From Lingula anatina (Eukaryota > Brachiopoda > Lingulata > Lingulida > Lingulidae): a stretch of 64,000 bases of DNA. The notes under the pieces were generated by a model, which had not been told where the DNA came from, searched no databases, and worked only from the letters and a program-made list of their open reading frames with translations. Numbering within the stretch: the first letter of the stretch is position 1; each line of letters starts with the position of its first letter. Position numbers and translations under genes: made by a program. Shown here in pieces: positions 1 to 23,851 of this stretch. The stretch spans positions 797,648 to 861,647 of the forward strand of contig NW_019775624.1 in assembly GCF_001039355.2 (NCBI RefSeq), written 5' to 3'.

Positions 1-22
1 CCCCCCCCCCCCCCCCCCCCCC
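1..22. repeat. Poly-C at window start
   Basis: 22 C residues open the window. As several contig ends in this window also sit at poly-C or CA runs, this may be another contig edge. Confidence 0.8.
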
Positions 23-75
23 TCCGTGTCATTTATACGGAAAGTCACCAGGTTCAGCTGACAAGGGATGATACT

Positions 76-247
76 GATAAAAAGTGTGCGTTTAACCACA
101 TCATGTTACAATGACGAGTCGCATGATTTTGATAAGAACCAACCAGGAACGTGTGCAGCTGATACAGAGGATGATATATAAATCCCTTAGTTTAGCTGAT
201 TGGTTTCAATTTGGACTGGACTGTGACGAAGTGTAGACGTTCCCAAG
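76..247 (+). promoter_or_regulatory. Promoter and 5' UTR exon of cathepsin L gene 1
   Basis: A TATA box (TATATAAA, about 175-182) lies upstream of an inferred start site near 205. GATAA motifs are seen at 76-80 and 131-135. A non-coding first exon would end at 247, just before a GTACAG-type donor. The coding exon begins at 631 after CTCCAG. The repeated copy of this gene at 6731 lacks this promoter because the repeated sequence starts only at about 309. The start site is inferred, not seen. Confidence 0.6.
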
Positions 248-630
248 GTACAGTTTACTTTTACCTTAGAAACACCTCTTGTAATACTTTTGGTGTAGAC
301 CAGCACACTTTGTTCCGCTACATTGATTCAGTCGAAATCGTTTATTCAGTGTAAAATACATTTCTTAGGTTCAATCAATGGTATTTTATGAACGTAAATT
401 TGCCTACTTTAGATAAATGTATTGTATGATCTATTTTCCACTTATTACTCCTTACTTTTCACAGATATACATACAATTACAGTGCATTACAGTACTCTTG
501 GCGACAGATAGGAAGTCATACATGAGCTTTCTTTTAAGCAGCTACAAGACCACATCTGAATCCACTTGTTTTGTCCCTGTTTTCCAAAGTGTTCGCACGT
601 CAATGTGATTTTCATGTTTTTCTCCTCCAG

Positions 631-1862
631 ATGAAATATTTAGTTCTGCTTGCCTGCGCGTCAGTCGCTCTGGCTTGCAAATGCAACCAGAAATTGGACG
701 ACGAATGGGAAGTATACAAAAAATTCCACAACAAAGTTTACGAGACCCCAACTGAAGACTGTTACAGAAGAAATCTCTGGGAGGACTCGGTGCAATGGGT
801 GGCCAAACATAACAGGGAATACGACATGGGAGTCCACACTTACTGGGTGGGAATCAACCAATTTTCTGACATGGTAAGTTAGACATTTGATTGATGTTGT
901 TGTATGCAAGACCAGCCGTATGAAACTCATGACTTACAATATCGAAATCTCCTTCTCACCTTATTTCTTCAACAGTGGAATTCACTCTCTTTATATGTTT
1001 ATGAAGTTTACATTCAGATCTGATTTTTTATTATTTATCCTAAAAGACAAGCTATTACTTCCCTAATGGATGGAGCAGTGTATTATGTCCAATGTATATC
1101 GAAGTGTCATTGTATCTTCCTTACAGATATGAAAGTGATGACTAATGGGCAACACTACGATTTTTTTCTTCTATCATTCAGACACAACAGGAAAGAGTTA
1201 GGAAGATGAACGGCGCAGTTATGCCACAGAACCTGACCTACGATGGTATGGAATGGTTTCAGGAGCCCCTGAACGTTGAACTACCTTCCACAGTGGACTG
1301 GAGACAAAAAGGTGCCGTCACCCCGGTCAAGAATCAGGTAATGGAAGGAATATTTTTATATTCCGTATCATATGCTAATATGTGCACGGTCGCTAGATAA
1401 ATAATTTTAAGTAGTTTTTTTTCTTTTCATAGTTCCATTAAAAGTGGTTATAATATTGCGTAAGATTATTTGAACCCAAACGCATTTCATCAATGGTTTA
1501 GTTTCGGCCAAAGGAGTGGATCCACTCCCCGTGGCAGCATCATGATAAATTTCGTCTTCGTGACGCTGCACAAACCAGTGAGAAACTGCATGAAAAGCAA
1601 GCGCGCGAGGAAAGAACATTTCTGGACATTTCACGTGTACTTCACACAGGTTTCTGCTGGGAAGGGGGGGGGGGGTTGCTGAAGGACAAGCTTTTTAACT
1701 TCCTTCACTTGGCAATTTTAAAACGGCAAAAGATGGCAATTTTGCCATGGGATGGGGAGCACAGGGTTGGAAATTTTGTCGTGAATTTGTCTCGTTTTAC
1801 TCTTTATTCCTTTTTTTCTGTGGGTCCACCGTTGTTAAAGCTGCTTACCTTTATTATAGGAG

Positions 1863-1927
<65 letters not shown>

Positions 1928-4263
1928 CTCTATCGAAACTTATATGTATGTTTCACAATGAATCGTTAACAGCAGACTTTGTTGCTTTTTTATCCCCAGG
2001 GTGGGTGTGGGTCGTGCTGGGCTTTCTCCGCCACTGGCACCATGGAGGGACAGTCGTATCTAAGGAAACATAAAAAAGTCTCTATCTCAGAGCAGCAATT
2101 GGTGGACTGTGACAAACGTGAGCATTGCTTATATGTATATTCAAAGATGTGGTACATAGGTGTTAAAATGGGGAGTGGGATGAGTACGAAAGTGCCCCTG
2201 TTTTATTAAGGATACTTTCCTAGCATTAACCAACACTGTCCTATTGAACTGCAATTACCAAAATTTTCCACGAAAAATTAAACATTTGAAATTGCTTGTA
2301 TAGTTAGTTACGTGACACGGCATATGTGTAAACATCAAAGCTGCACGCCTTGCAATGGAATGAATTATTGTCATATATTTTTTTTAATTTCATTTCATTC
2401 TTATTAAATATTCTCATTTAGTACCCAGTATTAGAGAGTAAAATGCGAAGGTTTAAGAAAACAGATCTGATCGTGAATGGTATAGAATCAAGCCTATATT
2501 TTAAGTAAAGACATACACACATACAAGAAATAAACAGACGGACATTTTTGTCGTATTCACGCCCATGTAAAATTACTATGTTTTTGCAGCGGTTTTAGGC
2601 CTACTTATTAATTCCATCTTAGTGCAAATGGGATAATTATAATTTCGATGAAACAAAGCAAAATATCAAGGAAATATCGTTAAAAATTATATATTTGAAT
2701 AAAGCCTTGATGTTGATATTCAAAATCATATATCTTAGTTTGTTTACTTTCTTTAAAATATAATCTGAAATTAACCATAATTTTTCTGCTGGCTTTGTCT
2801 AGGTGATGGTGGTTGCAATGGCGGTTGGCCTTACGTTGCTATCCAATATGTGGCTAAAAACGGCGGCATTGACACCGAAACTGCCTACCGCTACACCGGC
2901 AGGGTAGGTTGTTCACAAACCCATATTATACATAGTTGTCACCCATTAATTGTCAGTCATACATATTCGGTTGTATTAATCTCTATATTTTGGTGTGCTA
3001 TTTGATACGAAATAAAGAGATGGTTTTACTCATTTTAGAACTGTTTAATTTTATCCCTAGTTATTTATATTAATGAAGGAAAGAAAGCGCTGTATTGATG
3101 AAGGTAATCAATCAATTTTAAATTAAGGCAAAAAATTTAATTAAAATAGGGCTACAGTGGATTAGAACAAGAATCTAATTTTTTTTAGGATAATCAAACT
3201 CACAGTTAAACAGATTAACGCCCTCTGTACATTGTCTGTAGGCCGAGAAGTCAAGAAAATGATATATGAGTAAAGATAAAAACAGATTCAACGACATATT
3301 GCACTAGCACCTCTGATTTCTATGTAGGACGGCAGTTGCCACTTCAGCAAAAGTGGCGTTGGATACACCACTTCCGGCGTGGTGCACGTTCCCGCGAGCG
3401 AGTCCTCCCTCCAGTCTGCCGTAGCCACCGTAGGCCCAATCTCTGTCTGCATTGATGCATCACACCGCTCTTTTGGCTCATACAAGTGAGCAGAGATAAC
3501 GATATATTACGCATATAATGGTATTTCCAATGGACCAGTATATTGGACCAGTATATGATTATATATTATCGTGAATGCAAATAAATTAGCAACAAAGGAA
3601 AGTTTAACATGAATATAAAAAGAATTGCATGGCTCATTATTTTAATTTTCATTATTTTTTAAATTAAGGAAAATTTTGTATATTAAATCTGAGCCAAAAA
3701 CAATTATTGTTATACGCTTTAAGTTATGTTGGAAACAAAATTTTGAAGTCTGCTTAAAATAGGTTGTCACTAATATATTATCGGAAAAATTCCATCATTT
3801 TATTTTCAATTTCAGGGGTGGAGTTTACAATGAACCAGCTTGCACTCACCGCACTGACCATTGCGTGTTGGCCGTTGGCTATGGAACCATGAGTGGACAA
3901 GCTTACTGGTTGGTGAAAAACAGGTACGTGTATATTTTGATTATAGATATACAATTCGCGTTACCCTTTAAATTTCTTGGACATTGCAGTATGAATCCCT
4001 TCATGGCCGAGGAATACCTTATCCAAAACCACTGAGGTCTACTTTTTCTTTTTCAAGCCCTTAATTGCTTATCTTGTATGTTATGAGTAACATTCACCGG
4101 TCTCCATATGTATCAAGAGAGTGATTAAAATTGTAAACCTGAACGGTCTGAATATTTTTTTTTCAGCTGGAGCACCAGATGGGGAGTCCAGGGATACATC
4201 TACATGTCCCGAAACAGGGGCAACCAGTGCGCTATTGCATCATATGGAACCTATTCCAAATAA
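631..4263 (+). CDS. Cathepsin L-like cysteine protease, gene 1 (copy A)
   Basis: Secreted or lysosomal papain-family (C1A) endopeptidase made as a prepro-enzyme. Seven coding exons join in frame: 631-873, 1182-1337, 2000-2117, 2803-2903, 3328-3485, 3816-3923, 4167-4263. They give 326 aa, the usual cathepsin L size. Residues 1-16 are a signal peptide ([16 protein letters not shown]). An ERFNIN-like inhibitor helix and a GINQFSDM motif follow. The mature enzyme has the oxyanion Gln (VKNQ), catalytic Cys in GGCGSCWAF, His in [10 protein letters not shown] and Asn in KNSW. All introns are GT-AG and phases agree. Unusual points: Cys follows the catalytic His where Gly or Ala is common, and an intron falls just before the catalytic Cys block. 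It is convergent with gene 2. A near-identical copy lies at 6731-10150, probably the other allele. Confidence 0.9.
1867..1926. repeat. (CT)n(TA)n microsatellite in cathepsin gene 1 intron 2
   Basis: A CT run grades into a TA run, 100-130 bp upstream of the exon carrying the catalytic Cys. The equivalent in the second copy (7972-8039) is longer, so the locus is polymorphic between the copies. Confidence 0.95.
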
Positions 4264-5011
4264 GAAACCCCATATGAAACGCTAGCAGAGACGAACTAAG
4301 TATGCTTCCCTTAAATCCTGTGTCAGTGGGATTTTGACGTGGGAGTTTTTGTTGATTTATGAACGAGGAACATCATTCTGCTGAAAATGATACCAGCAAA
4401 TATAAGTACATACAGGAATGTCTGTGACATTTCGATTATTCACTTTGCCAACGTTTAGTTCGATTTAGAATGGGTTTTTATTTAATAAATCTGTTATACT
4501 GGTATAATGGTCTCTTATTTTCCTTTTTAAACGAAACAAACATAAAAAAGGCAAGGTCATTTCTTTCACGATCTTTAATGAAATATAAACAATTAAATAA
4601 CACACCAAAAGGGAAGAGCCAAATTTGGTCAACACAACAGACAATATATGCTATCAGAAAAACTGCTTAGAATGTACTTGAAAAATCATGGCAAAATTTT
4701 TGCAGCAGAACCACATGGGTTTTTATGAATGACAATTGTCTCATAAGATAAAGAATAAAAATCTTGAATAACTTTAAACGCATAATGATTTGGAATGAAG
4801 TTCAACATTTTTCCCGATAGGATGATGGCCTCTTATTATCGTGGTTTAATCTAAAATGTGTGTTTATGTTCCATCGGCAACAATACGTATCAAAAGCATG
4901 TTGTCATTTCTGCAGGGCCTTGATGTTCTCCCCAATGTTTCTATCTTGAGGTTTTCAAAATGTTGTATTTGATTCACTGTCTTTCACCATCAGTTCTGAA
5001 CAAGTTCCGTT

Positions 5012-6304
<1,293 letters not shown>

Positions 6305-6730
6305 CTGGAAAGACAAGAAGGCATCTGTATAATCATGGAATACTACCCCTGTATATTTCACACTGTATATGTATATGTGTGTGCACTTATTTCCCATGTG
6401 TGTAACNGTTTTTGTTCCGCTTCATTGATTCAGTCGATATCGTTTATTCAGTGTAAAATACATTTCTTAGGTTGAATCAATGGTGTGTTATGAACGTAAA
6501 TTTGCCTACTTTAGATAATTTTATTGTATGATCTATTTTCCACTTATTACTCCTTACTTATCACAGATATACATACAATTACAGTACATTTCAGTACTCT
6601 TGGCGACAGATAGGAAGTCATACATGAGCTTTCATTTAAGCAGCTACAAGACCACATCTGAATCCACTTGTTTTGTCCGTTTTCCAAAGTGTTCGCACGT
6701 CAATGTGATTTTCATGTTTTTCTCCTCCAG

Positions 6731-7964
6731 ATGAAATATTTAGTTCTGCTTGCCTGCGCGTCAGTCGCTCTGGCTTGCAAATGCAACCAGAAATTGGACG
6801 ACGAATGGGAAGTATACAAAAAATTCCACAACAAAGTTTACGAGACCCCAACTGAAGACTGTTACAGAAGAAATCTCTGGGAGGACTCGGTGCAATGGGT
6901 GGCCAAACATAACAGGGAATACGACATGGGAGTCCATACTTACTGGGTGGGAATCAACCAATTTTCTGACATGGTAAGTTAGACATTTGATAGATGTTGT
7001 TGTATGCAAGACCAGCCGTATGAAACTCATGACTTACAATATCGAAATCTCCTTCTCACCTTATTTCTTCAACAGTGGAATTCACTCTCTTTATATGTTT
7101 ATGAAGTTTACATTTAGATCTGATTTTTTATTATTTATCCTAAAAGACAAGCTATTACTTCCCTAATGGATGGAGCAGTGTATTATGTCCAATGTATATC
7201 GAAGTGTCATTGTATCTTCCTTACAGATATGAAAGTGATGACTAATGGGCAACACTACGATTTTTTTTTCTTCTATCATTCAGACACAACAGGAAAGAGT
7301 TAGGAAGATGAACGGCGCAGTTATGCCACAGAACCTGACCTACGATGGTATGGAATGGTTTCAGGAGCCCCTGAATGTTGAACTACCTTCCACAGTGGAC
7401 TGGAGACAAAAAGGTGCCGTCACCCCGGTCAAGAATCAGGTAATGGCCGGAATATTTTTATATTCCGTATCATATGCTAATATGTGCACGGTCGCTAGAT
7501 AAATAATTTTAAGTAGTTTTTTTTCTCTTTTTATAGTTCCATTAAAAGTGGTTATAATATTGCGTAAGGTTATTTGAACCCAAACGCATTTCATCAATGG
7601 TTTAGTTTCGGCCAAAGGAGTGAATCCACTCCCCGTGGCAGCATCATGATAAAATTCGTCTTCGTGACGTTGCACAAGCCAGTGAGAAACTGCATTAAAA
7701 GCAAGCGCGCGAGGAAAGAACATTTCTGGACATTTCACGTGTACTTCACACAGGTTTCTGCTGGGAAGGGGGGGGGGGTGCTGAAGGACAAACTTTTTAA
7801 CTTCCTTCACTCGGCAAATTTAAAATGGCAAAAGATGGCAATTTTGCCATAGGATGTGGAGCACAGGGATGGGAATTTTGTCTTGAATTTGTCTCGTTTT
7901 ACTCTTTATTCCTTTTTTTCTGTGGGTCCACCGTTGCTAAAGCTGCTTACCTTTATTATAGGAG

Positions 7965-8039
<75 letters not shown>

Positions 8040-10150
8040 CTCTATAGAAACTTATATGTATGTTTCACAATGAATCGTTAACAGCAAACTATGTTGCTTT
8101 TTTATCCCCAGGGTGGGTGTGGGTCGTGCTGGGCTTTCTCCGCCACTGGCACCATGGAGGGACAGTCGTATCTAAGGAAACATAAAAAAGTATCTATCTC
8201 AGAGCAGCAATTGGTGGACTGTGACAAACGTGAGCATTGCTTATATGTATATTCAAAGATGTGGTACATAGGAGTTAAAATGGGGAGTGGGATGAGTACG
8301 AAAATACCCCTGTTTTATTAAGGATACTTTCCTAGCATTAACCAACACTGTCCCATTGAACTGCAATTACCAAAATTTTCCACGAAAAATTAAACATTTG
8401 AAATTGCTTGTATAGTTGTATAGTTAGTCACGTGACACGACATATGTGTAAACATCAAAGCTGCACGCCTTGCAATGGAATGAATTATTGTCATAATTTT
8501 TTTTTATTTCATTTCATTCTTATTAAATATTCTCATTTAGTACCCAGTATTAGAGAGTAAAATGCGAAGGTTTAAGAAAACAGATCTGATCGTGAATGGT
8601 ATAGAATCAAGCCTATATTTTAAGTAAAGACATACACCGTAAACAGACGGACATTTTTGTTGTATTCACGCCCATGTAAAATCTGAAATTAACCATAATT
8701 TTTCTGCTGGCTTTGTCTAGGTGATGGTGGTTGCAATGGCGGTTGGCCTTACGTTGCTATCCAATATGTGGCTAAAAACGGCGGCATTGACACCGAAACT
8801 GCCTACCGCTACACCGGCAAGGTAGGTTGTTCACAAACCCATATTATACATAGTTGTCACCCATTAATTGTCAGTCATACATATTCGGTTGTATTAATCT
8901 CTATATTTTGGCGTGCTATTTGATACGAAATAAAGAGATGGTTTTACTCATTTTAGAACTGTTTAATTTTATCCCTAGTTATTTATATTAATGAAGGAAA
9001 GAAAGCGCTGTATTGATGAAGGTAATCAATCAATCAATTTTAAATTAAGGCATGCGAAAATAGGGCTACAGTGGATTAGAACAAGAATCTAATTTTTTTT
9101 AGGATAATCAAACTCACAGTTAAACAGATTAACGCCCTCTGTACATTGTCTGTAGACCGAGAAGTCAAGAAAATGATATATGAGTAAAGATAAAAAACAG
9201 ATTCAACGACATATTGCACTAGCACCTCTGATTTCTATGTAGGACGGCAGTTGCCACTTCAGCAAAAGTGGCGTTGGATACACCACTTCCGGCGTGGTGC
9301 ACGTTCCCGCGAGCGAGTCCTCCCTCCAGTCTGCCGTAGCCACCGTAGGCCCAATCTCTGTCTGCATTGATGCATCACACCGCTCTTTTGGCTCATACAA
9401 GTGAGCAGAGATAACGATAGATTACGCATAAAATGGTATTTCCAATGGACCAGTATATGATAATATATTATCGTGAATGCAAATAAATTAGCAACAAAGG
9501 AAAGTTTAACATGAATATAAAAAGAATTGCATGGCTCATTATTCTAATTTTCATTATTTTTTTAATTAAGGAAAATTTTGTATATTACATCTGAACCCCC
9601 CCCCCCCCCCAAATTTTTGTTATACGCTTTAAATTATGTTGGAAACAAAATTTTGAAGTCTGCTTAAAATAGGTTGTCACTAATTTTTTTCAATTTCAGG
9701 GGTGGAGTTTACAATGAACCAGCTTGCACTCACCGCACTGACCATTGCGTGTTGGCCGTTGGCTATGGAACCATGAGTGGACAAGCTTACTGGTTGGTGA
9801 AAAACAGGTACGTGTATATTTTGATTATAGATATACAATTCGCGCTACATTTACATTTCTTGGACATTGCAGTATGAATCCCTTCATGGCCGAGGAATAC
9901 CTTATCCAGAACCACTGAGGTCTACTTTTTCTTTTTCAAGCCCTTAATTGCTTATCTTGTATGTTATGAGTAACATTCACCGGTCTCCATCCGTATCAAG
10001 AGAGTGATTAAAATTGTAAACCTGAACGGTCTGAATATGTTTTTTTTTTTCAGCTGGAGCACCAGATGGGGAGTCCAGGGATACATCTACATGTCCCGAA
10101 ACAAGGGCAACCAGTGCGCTATTGCATCATATGGAACCTATTCCAAATAA
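6731..10150 (+). CDS. Cathepsin L-like cysteine protease, gene 1 (copy B)
   Basis: Exons 6731-6973, 7284-7439, 8112-8229, 8721-8821, 9243-9400, 9700-9807 and 10054-10150 match copy A exon for exon and join into a 326-aa prepro-cathepsin L. Signal peptide, ERFNIN-like region, Gln/Cys/His/Asn active site and all splice sites are intact. I see only two residue changes from copy A, both conservative: Arg to Lys at the end of exon 4 (YTGK) and Arg to Lys in exon 7 (RNKGN). The promoter and 5' UTR exon of copy A are not repeated upstream, because the sequence left of 6407 is the end of the gene 2 copy. Probably the second allele of gene 1. Confidence 0.88.
9598..9610. repeat. Poly-C run in intron 5 of gene 1 copy B
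   Basis: A homopolymer C run is present here but not at the matching position in copy A (about 3690). It is a small allelic or sequencing difference. Confidence 0.8.
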
Positions 10151-10905
10151 GAAACCCCATATGAAACGCTAGCAGAGACGAACTAAGTATGCACCCCTTA
10201 AATCCTGTGTCAGTGGGATTTTCACGTGGGAGTTTTTGTTGATTTATGAACGAGGAACATCATTCTGCTGAAAATGATACCAGCAAATATAAGGTACATA
10301 CACGAATGTCTGTGACATTTCGATTATTCACTTTGCCAACGTTTAGTTCGATTTAGAATGGGTTTTTATTTAATAAATCTGTTATACTGGTATAATGGTC
10401 TCTTATTTTCATTTTTAAACGAAACAAACATAAAAAACGCAAGGTCATTTCTTTCACGATCTTTAATGAAATATAAACAATTAAATAACACAATAAAAGG
10501 GAAAAGACAAATTTGGTCAACACAACAGACAATATATGCTATCAAAAAAAAAAAACTGTTTAAAATGTACTTGAAAAATCATGGCAAAAATTTTGCGGCA
10601 GAACCACATGGGTTTTATTCATGACAATTGTCTCATAAGATAAATAATGAAAATCTTGAATTACTTTAAACGCATAATGATTTGGAATGAAGTTCGACAT
10701 TTTTTTCCCGATAAGATGATGGCCTCCTGTTATCGTGGTTTGATCTTAAATGTGTGTTTATGTTCCATCGACAACAATACGTATCAAAAGCATGTTGTCA
10801 TTTCTGCATTGCCTTGATGTTCTCCCCAATGTTTCTATCTTGAGGTTTTCAAAATGTTGTATTTGATTCACTGTCTTTCACCATCAGTTCTGAACACGTT
10901 CCGTT

Positions 10906-16983
<6,078 letters not shown>

Positions 16984-17225
16984 CTGAAAGCAAATATTAG
17001 AGTGAAAAATTCGGTAATTGTAGTGAAGACGTTCAGGCTTGACTATAAAGCAAAAGACTGTTGACAGCCAGAGCACCTCCGATTTACTTCACAAAAAGTC
17101 GAAAAGGCTATTTTCTTGAAGAGTCAAACAATTATATGACGGTTTTGCTAATCTAAATTTGGTGTACATGTACACTCTTAGGAAATAGAAAACAACCCAG
17201 CAATATCTAACACTGCAGCAGTTAC

Positions 17226-17357
17226 CCTCTTACTGTAAGGTAGGGATGTTGCCAGGTGCGTGAAGCAACTAAAATGTGCTTCTTTAATTGTGGGTGTCCT
17301 TATTTATATTTCACCTTAGGAGGTCCCATGATGTTCAGGTGACTGAGACGTTTATCT
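17226..17357 (-). promoter_or_regulatory. Promoter and 5' UTR exon of cathepsin gene 2
   Basis: On the minus strand: a GATA site (AGATAA, 17352-17357) with an E-box-like CAGGTGAC nearby, a TATA box (TATAAATA, 17301-17308), then a non-coding exon ending at 17226 before a GTAACTGC-type donor. The first coding exon starts at 16983 with the ATG immediately after CTTTCAG. The same arrangement is seen upstream of gene 3. Confidence 0.7.
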
Positions 17358-19740
17358 TAAACGTTACACCATATCTATGCAATACAAACAAATCTTATTT
17401 GTACAAATTATCTTTCTCTCAAAACCATCTAACGGGGTCAATGTTACGGGTCATACAAATGGTTCTTTTTAGTTTTTTTTTCGCTTGGGAATTTTCTAAA
17501 ATTTTAGCAACAGCTTCCTCATTCTCATTGAATGATAAAGGTCCGAAAATAGGTATCCTTTTTTATGTTTAAGAGGGGGCAAAATTGTTATCAGCTACTT
17601 TAAGAGATAACGACTGTTCATTTTGGCCAAAAAATGAATTACCCTGGGGTAAACAACAATTTCCCCATACTTACCAGTGGTTAATGAATCCATTTCTACA
17701 TTCAAAGTTAGTTCCTGTTTTTTTTCTAAAAAGTGTGTTTGTTTGTTTTTTTTTCTCTTAAGAGATTATTACAGAGTATAGGCTTCTATGAAATTCACAT
17801 CGGCCCGATAGCAAGCACAGATTTCAGAATATTTGCTTTAACTGCCGTTTTTGTGGTAAAATAGAATACATTATATTAGAACTATGATTTGCTTACAATG
17901 TTTTATTGTGAAATAAAGATTTTCTTCAAAACGTTGTTATCCCTTTAGTTCCACGTGATTTTGAACGTTATATTTCTTTTTTGGTGCCGGAGGTTGAGTG
18001 ATTAACTATTCATTTGGCACGAGCCAAGTAAGGAAAAAACAGCGATGTTAAAACTGTATGTCTAGCGGGTATCTCAGAGTTTGAAAACTGTGATCGTTGG
18101 GTATTAAAAATTTTCGCCCGAAAATCTCGTATGTATACGCTCTCTCTATACGTCCATTTTATCCAAAAGGGATCTCAACATGCAACAGTATATGCTCTCC
18201 AATCCTTTGCACATCGACTGACATGAACCACATAATTTTAAAAATGACATCACGAGGAGATAAGTGAATGTCGTTTGAATCATATTTATATTAAAAACGG
18301 CGTTGGTTTGGATTTGTCGACTTACAAGTGCGGGGCTACTCTCCGACTCGCTGCTGGATTGCTTTTTTGTGAGATAAAAGGCAGTGTTACGACTTGAATT
18401 ATTATAAGTTCTAAAAACTTTAAAGGTTTTCGGCATCAACATAAATATAAAAACATTTCATTTTTGTTGACAGCGTTAATAAACAATTAAGAAATGTATA
18501 TTCCCGTACCATAGCCCTATAGTATTTTCTAGATCCCATTCCCATAGATTTTAGATTGATCTATCCCTGTGGGGAGTCTCACTAGATTATTGTCAGCTTA
18601 GCCGGCTTAAGCGTCTATCCCGCCTACTAAAAGCTGTAAGGTGCGCGCTCGGCTGACTGCAATTTAGCGTGAACCCCCAGGGAGTTAGGTCGATCTAAAT
18701 CTAAATCTCTGGATCGATCTAAATCTCTGCGAATGCACCCCTAGACTCGGATGGTTTATCGATCATTCTCAGCATACTCCTCGCCTGAAGAGAAGTACTC
18801 TCAACCTCAGATTATTCATGACTGTCGTGGTATTGACTGTTCACGTCAATCCATTGAATAGCGTATCGTGGGCTTAAACTGGTAATGCAAATTTTCTAGA
18901 TCCCCAGATAGGCCCTATGTCTTCCATCGAAAATTTGGAATGAATAAAATTTGGAATGATTTCATACTAGCACGGATATTTGTAATCTAATGCTTGTTTA
19001 AGAACTGAAAAGACAGGAAAGTGACTTCAAATGGCTACATGAGGATTTTGACCACTTAGGTAAGAAAAACTGAATGTTTACAATCACCGCACAGTTTGAT
19101 AGCTTAACGTGCCAGCTCCGTCGCCTCTCAGGCGGCAGTTTCACGTAATACATTAGGCCTACTCAATCTGATTACCCCCACACCTTTCCTCTTTTTAGTC
19201 GGAAGGCCCTATGTTTGGATTTATTTACATTAATTTATGATCTTTAACACTCCCCCCCCCCAGCATTTTCCTCGGCATATATTTCGATTCTGCTCTCGGA
19301 ATCCTCGTGCTTTTGTGCATTTCGAATATATTTGCCGTTACTTTTAACAACAGAAGAGAAACTATCATAGAACTTTTATTTTCCTTTTTTATATATCAGA
19401 ATAACAATAATTCAAGTATCAAAACAGTGAAAGTATCTGTCTGATTTATTTGTGCTATGAAGATGCAAACAGTTCAAGGACTGCACGTAACACGATGCTG
19501 AGGCAGCAAATTCTTCGACCGTAGGTACATGTAGGGCCTACCTACCCCGGTACATACATGTAGTAGGCCTACCAATGATTTCTACAAATCCTATACATCA
19601 GTGACGAAGCGTGCATCACCATCTCTTTTTCAGAATTTTTTAAATCACAATGTGTTGACTTAACAGACAAGTTTTTCTCCGAATGAATTAACCATCCAAA
19701 CCCACTACTGCAACGTTCACAATTCAAAAGGTTCCAATAT
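17358..19740. other. Intergenic sequence between cathepsin genes 2 and 3
   Basis: No gene is seen. Much of this stretch aligns by eye with the gene 3 to gene 4 interval (about 23850-26328). Examples are shared blocks near 18300/24890, 18770/25110 and 19380/25910. This supports duplication of gene plus spacer. It contains one MITE (18533-18741) and a poly-C run near 19252-19261. Confidence 0.7.
18533..18741. mobile_element. MITE with about 35-bp imperfect terminal inverted repeats
   Basis: The left end (CATTCCCATAGATTTTAGAT) and the reverse complement of the right end (CATTCGCAGAGATTTAGATC) match as inverted repeats. CTAGA borders both sides as a possible target duplication. The homologous spacer near 25098-25103 reads straight through (TTCTAGACG) without the element, so this looks like an insertion into one paralogous spacer. 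It carries no coding capacity. The superfamily is unknown. Confidence 0.7.
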
Positions 19741-23574
<3,834 letters not shown>

Positions 23575-23719
23575 CTGAAAGCAAATATTAGATCCCAGAA
23601 AATCGATGTTATCTCTTAAAGTCCCAAACAATTTAAAGGCGGTTTTGCAATTTGGCATTCATGCACACTATGCTAGGATATAGAAATATCTCAGTAATAT
23701 CTAACACTGCAACAATTAC

Positions 23720-23851
23720 CTTGTTACTGTGAGGTAGAGATGTTGCCAGGTGCGAAAAAGAACTAAAATATGTTTCTGTAATTCTGGCTGTCCTTATTTA
23801 TATTTCATCTTAGCAGGTCAAATGATGTTCAGGTGACTGAGACGCTTATCT
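23720..23851 (-). promoter_or_regulatory. Promoter and 5' UTR exon of cathepsin gene 3
   Basis: Minus strand: AGATAA (23846-23851), TATA box TATAAATA (23795-23802) and a non-coding exon ending at 23720 before a GTAATTG donor. Coding starts at 23574 with the ATG directly after CTTTCAG. Layout and sequence closely match gene 2, so the promoter was copied together with the gene. Confidence 0.7.

Noticed and set aside
1407-1634. Open frames in cathepsin introns (also 7436-7852)
   Set aside because: They lie inside introns supported by exon joins, are opposite to or out of frame with the gene, and show no recognisable domain.
1676-2073. Ser/Leu and Ile/Tyr repeat protein
   Set aside because: This is only translation of the (CT)n(TA)n microsatellite.
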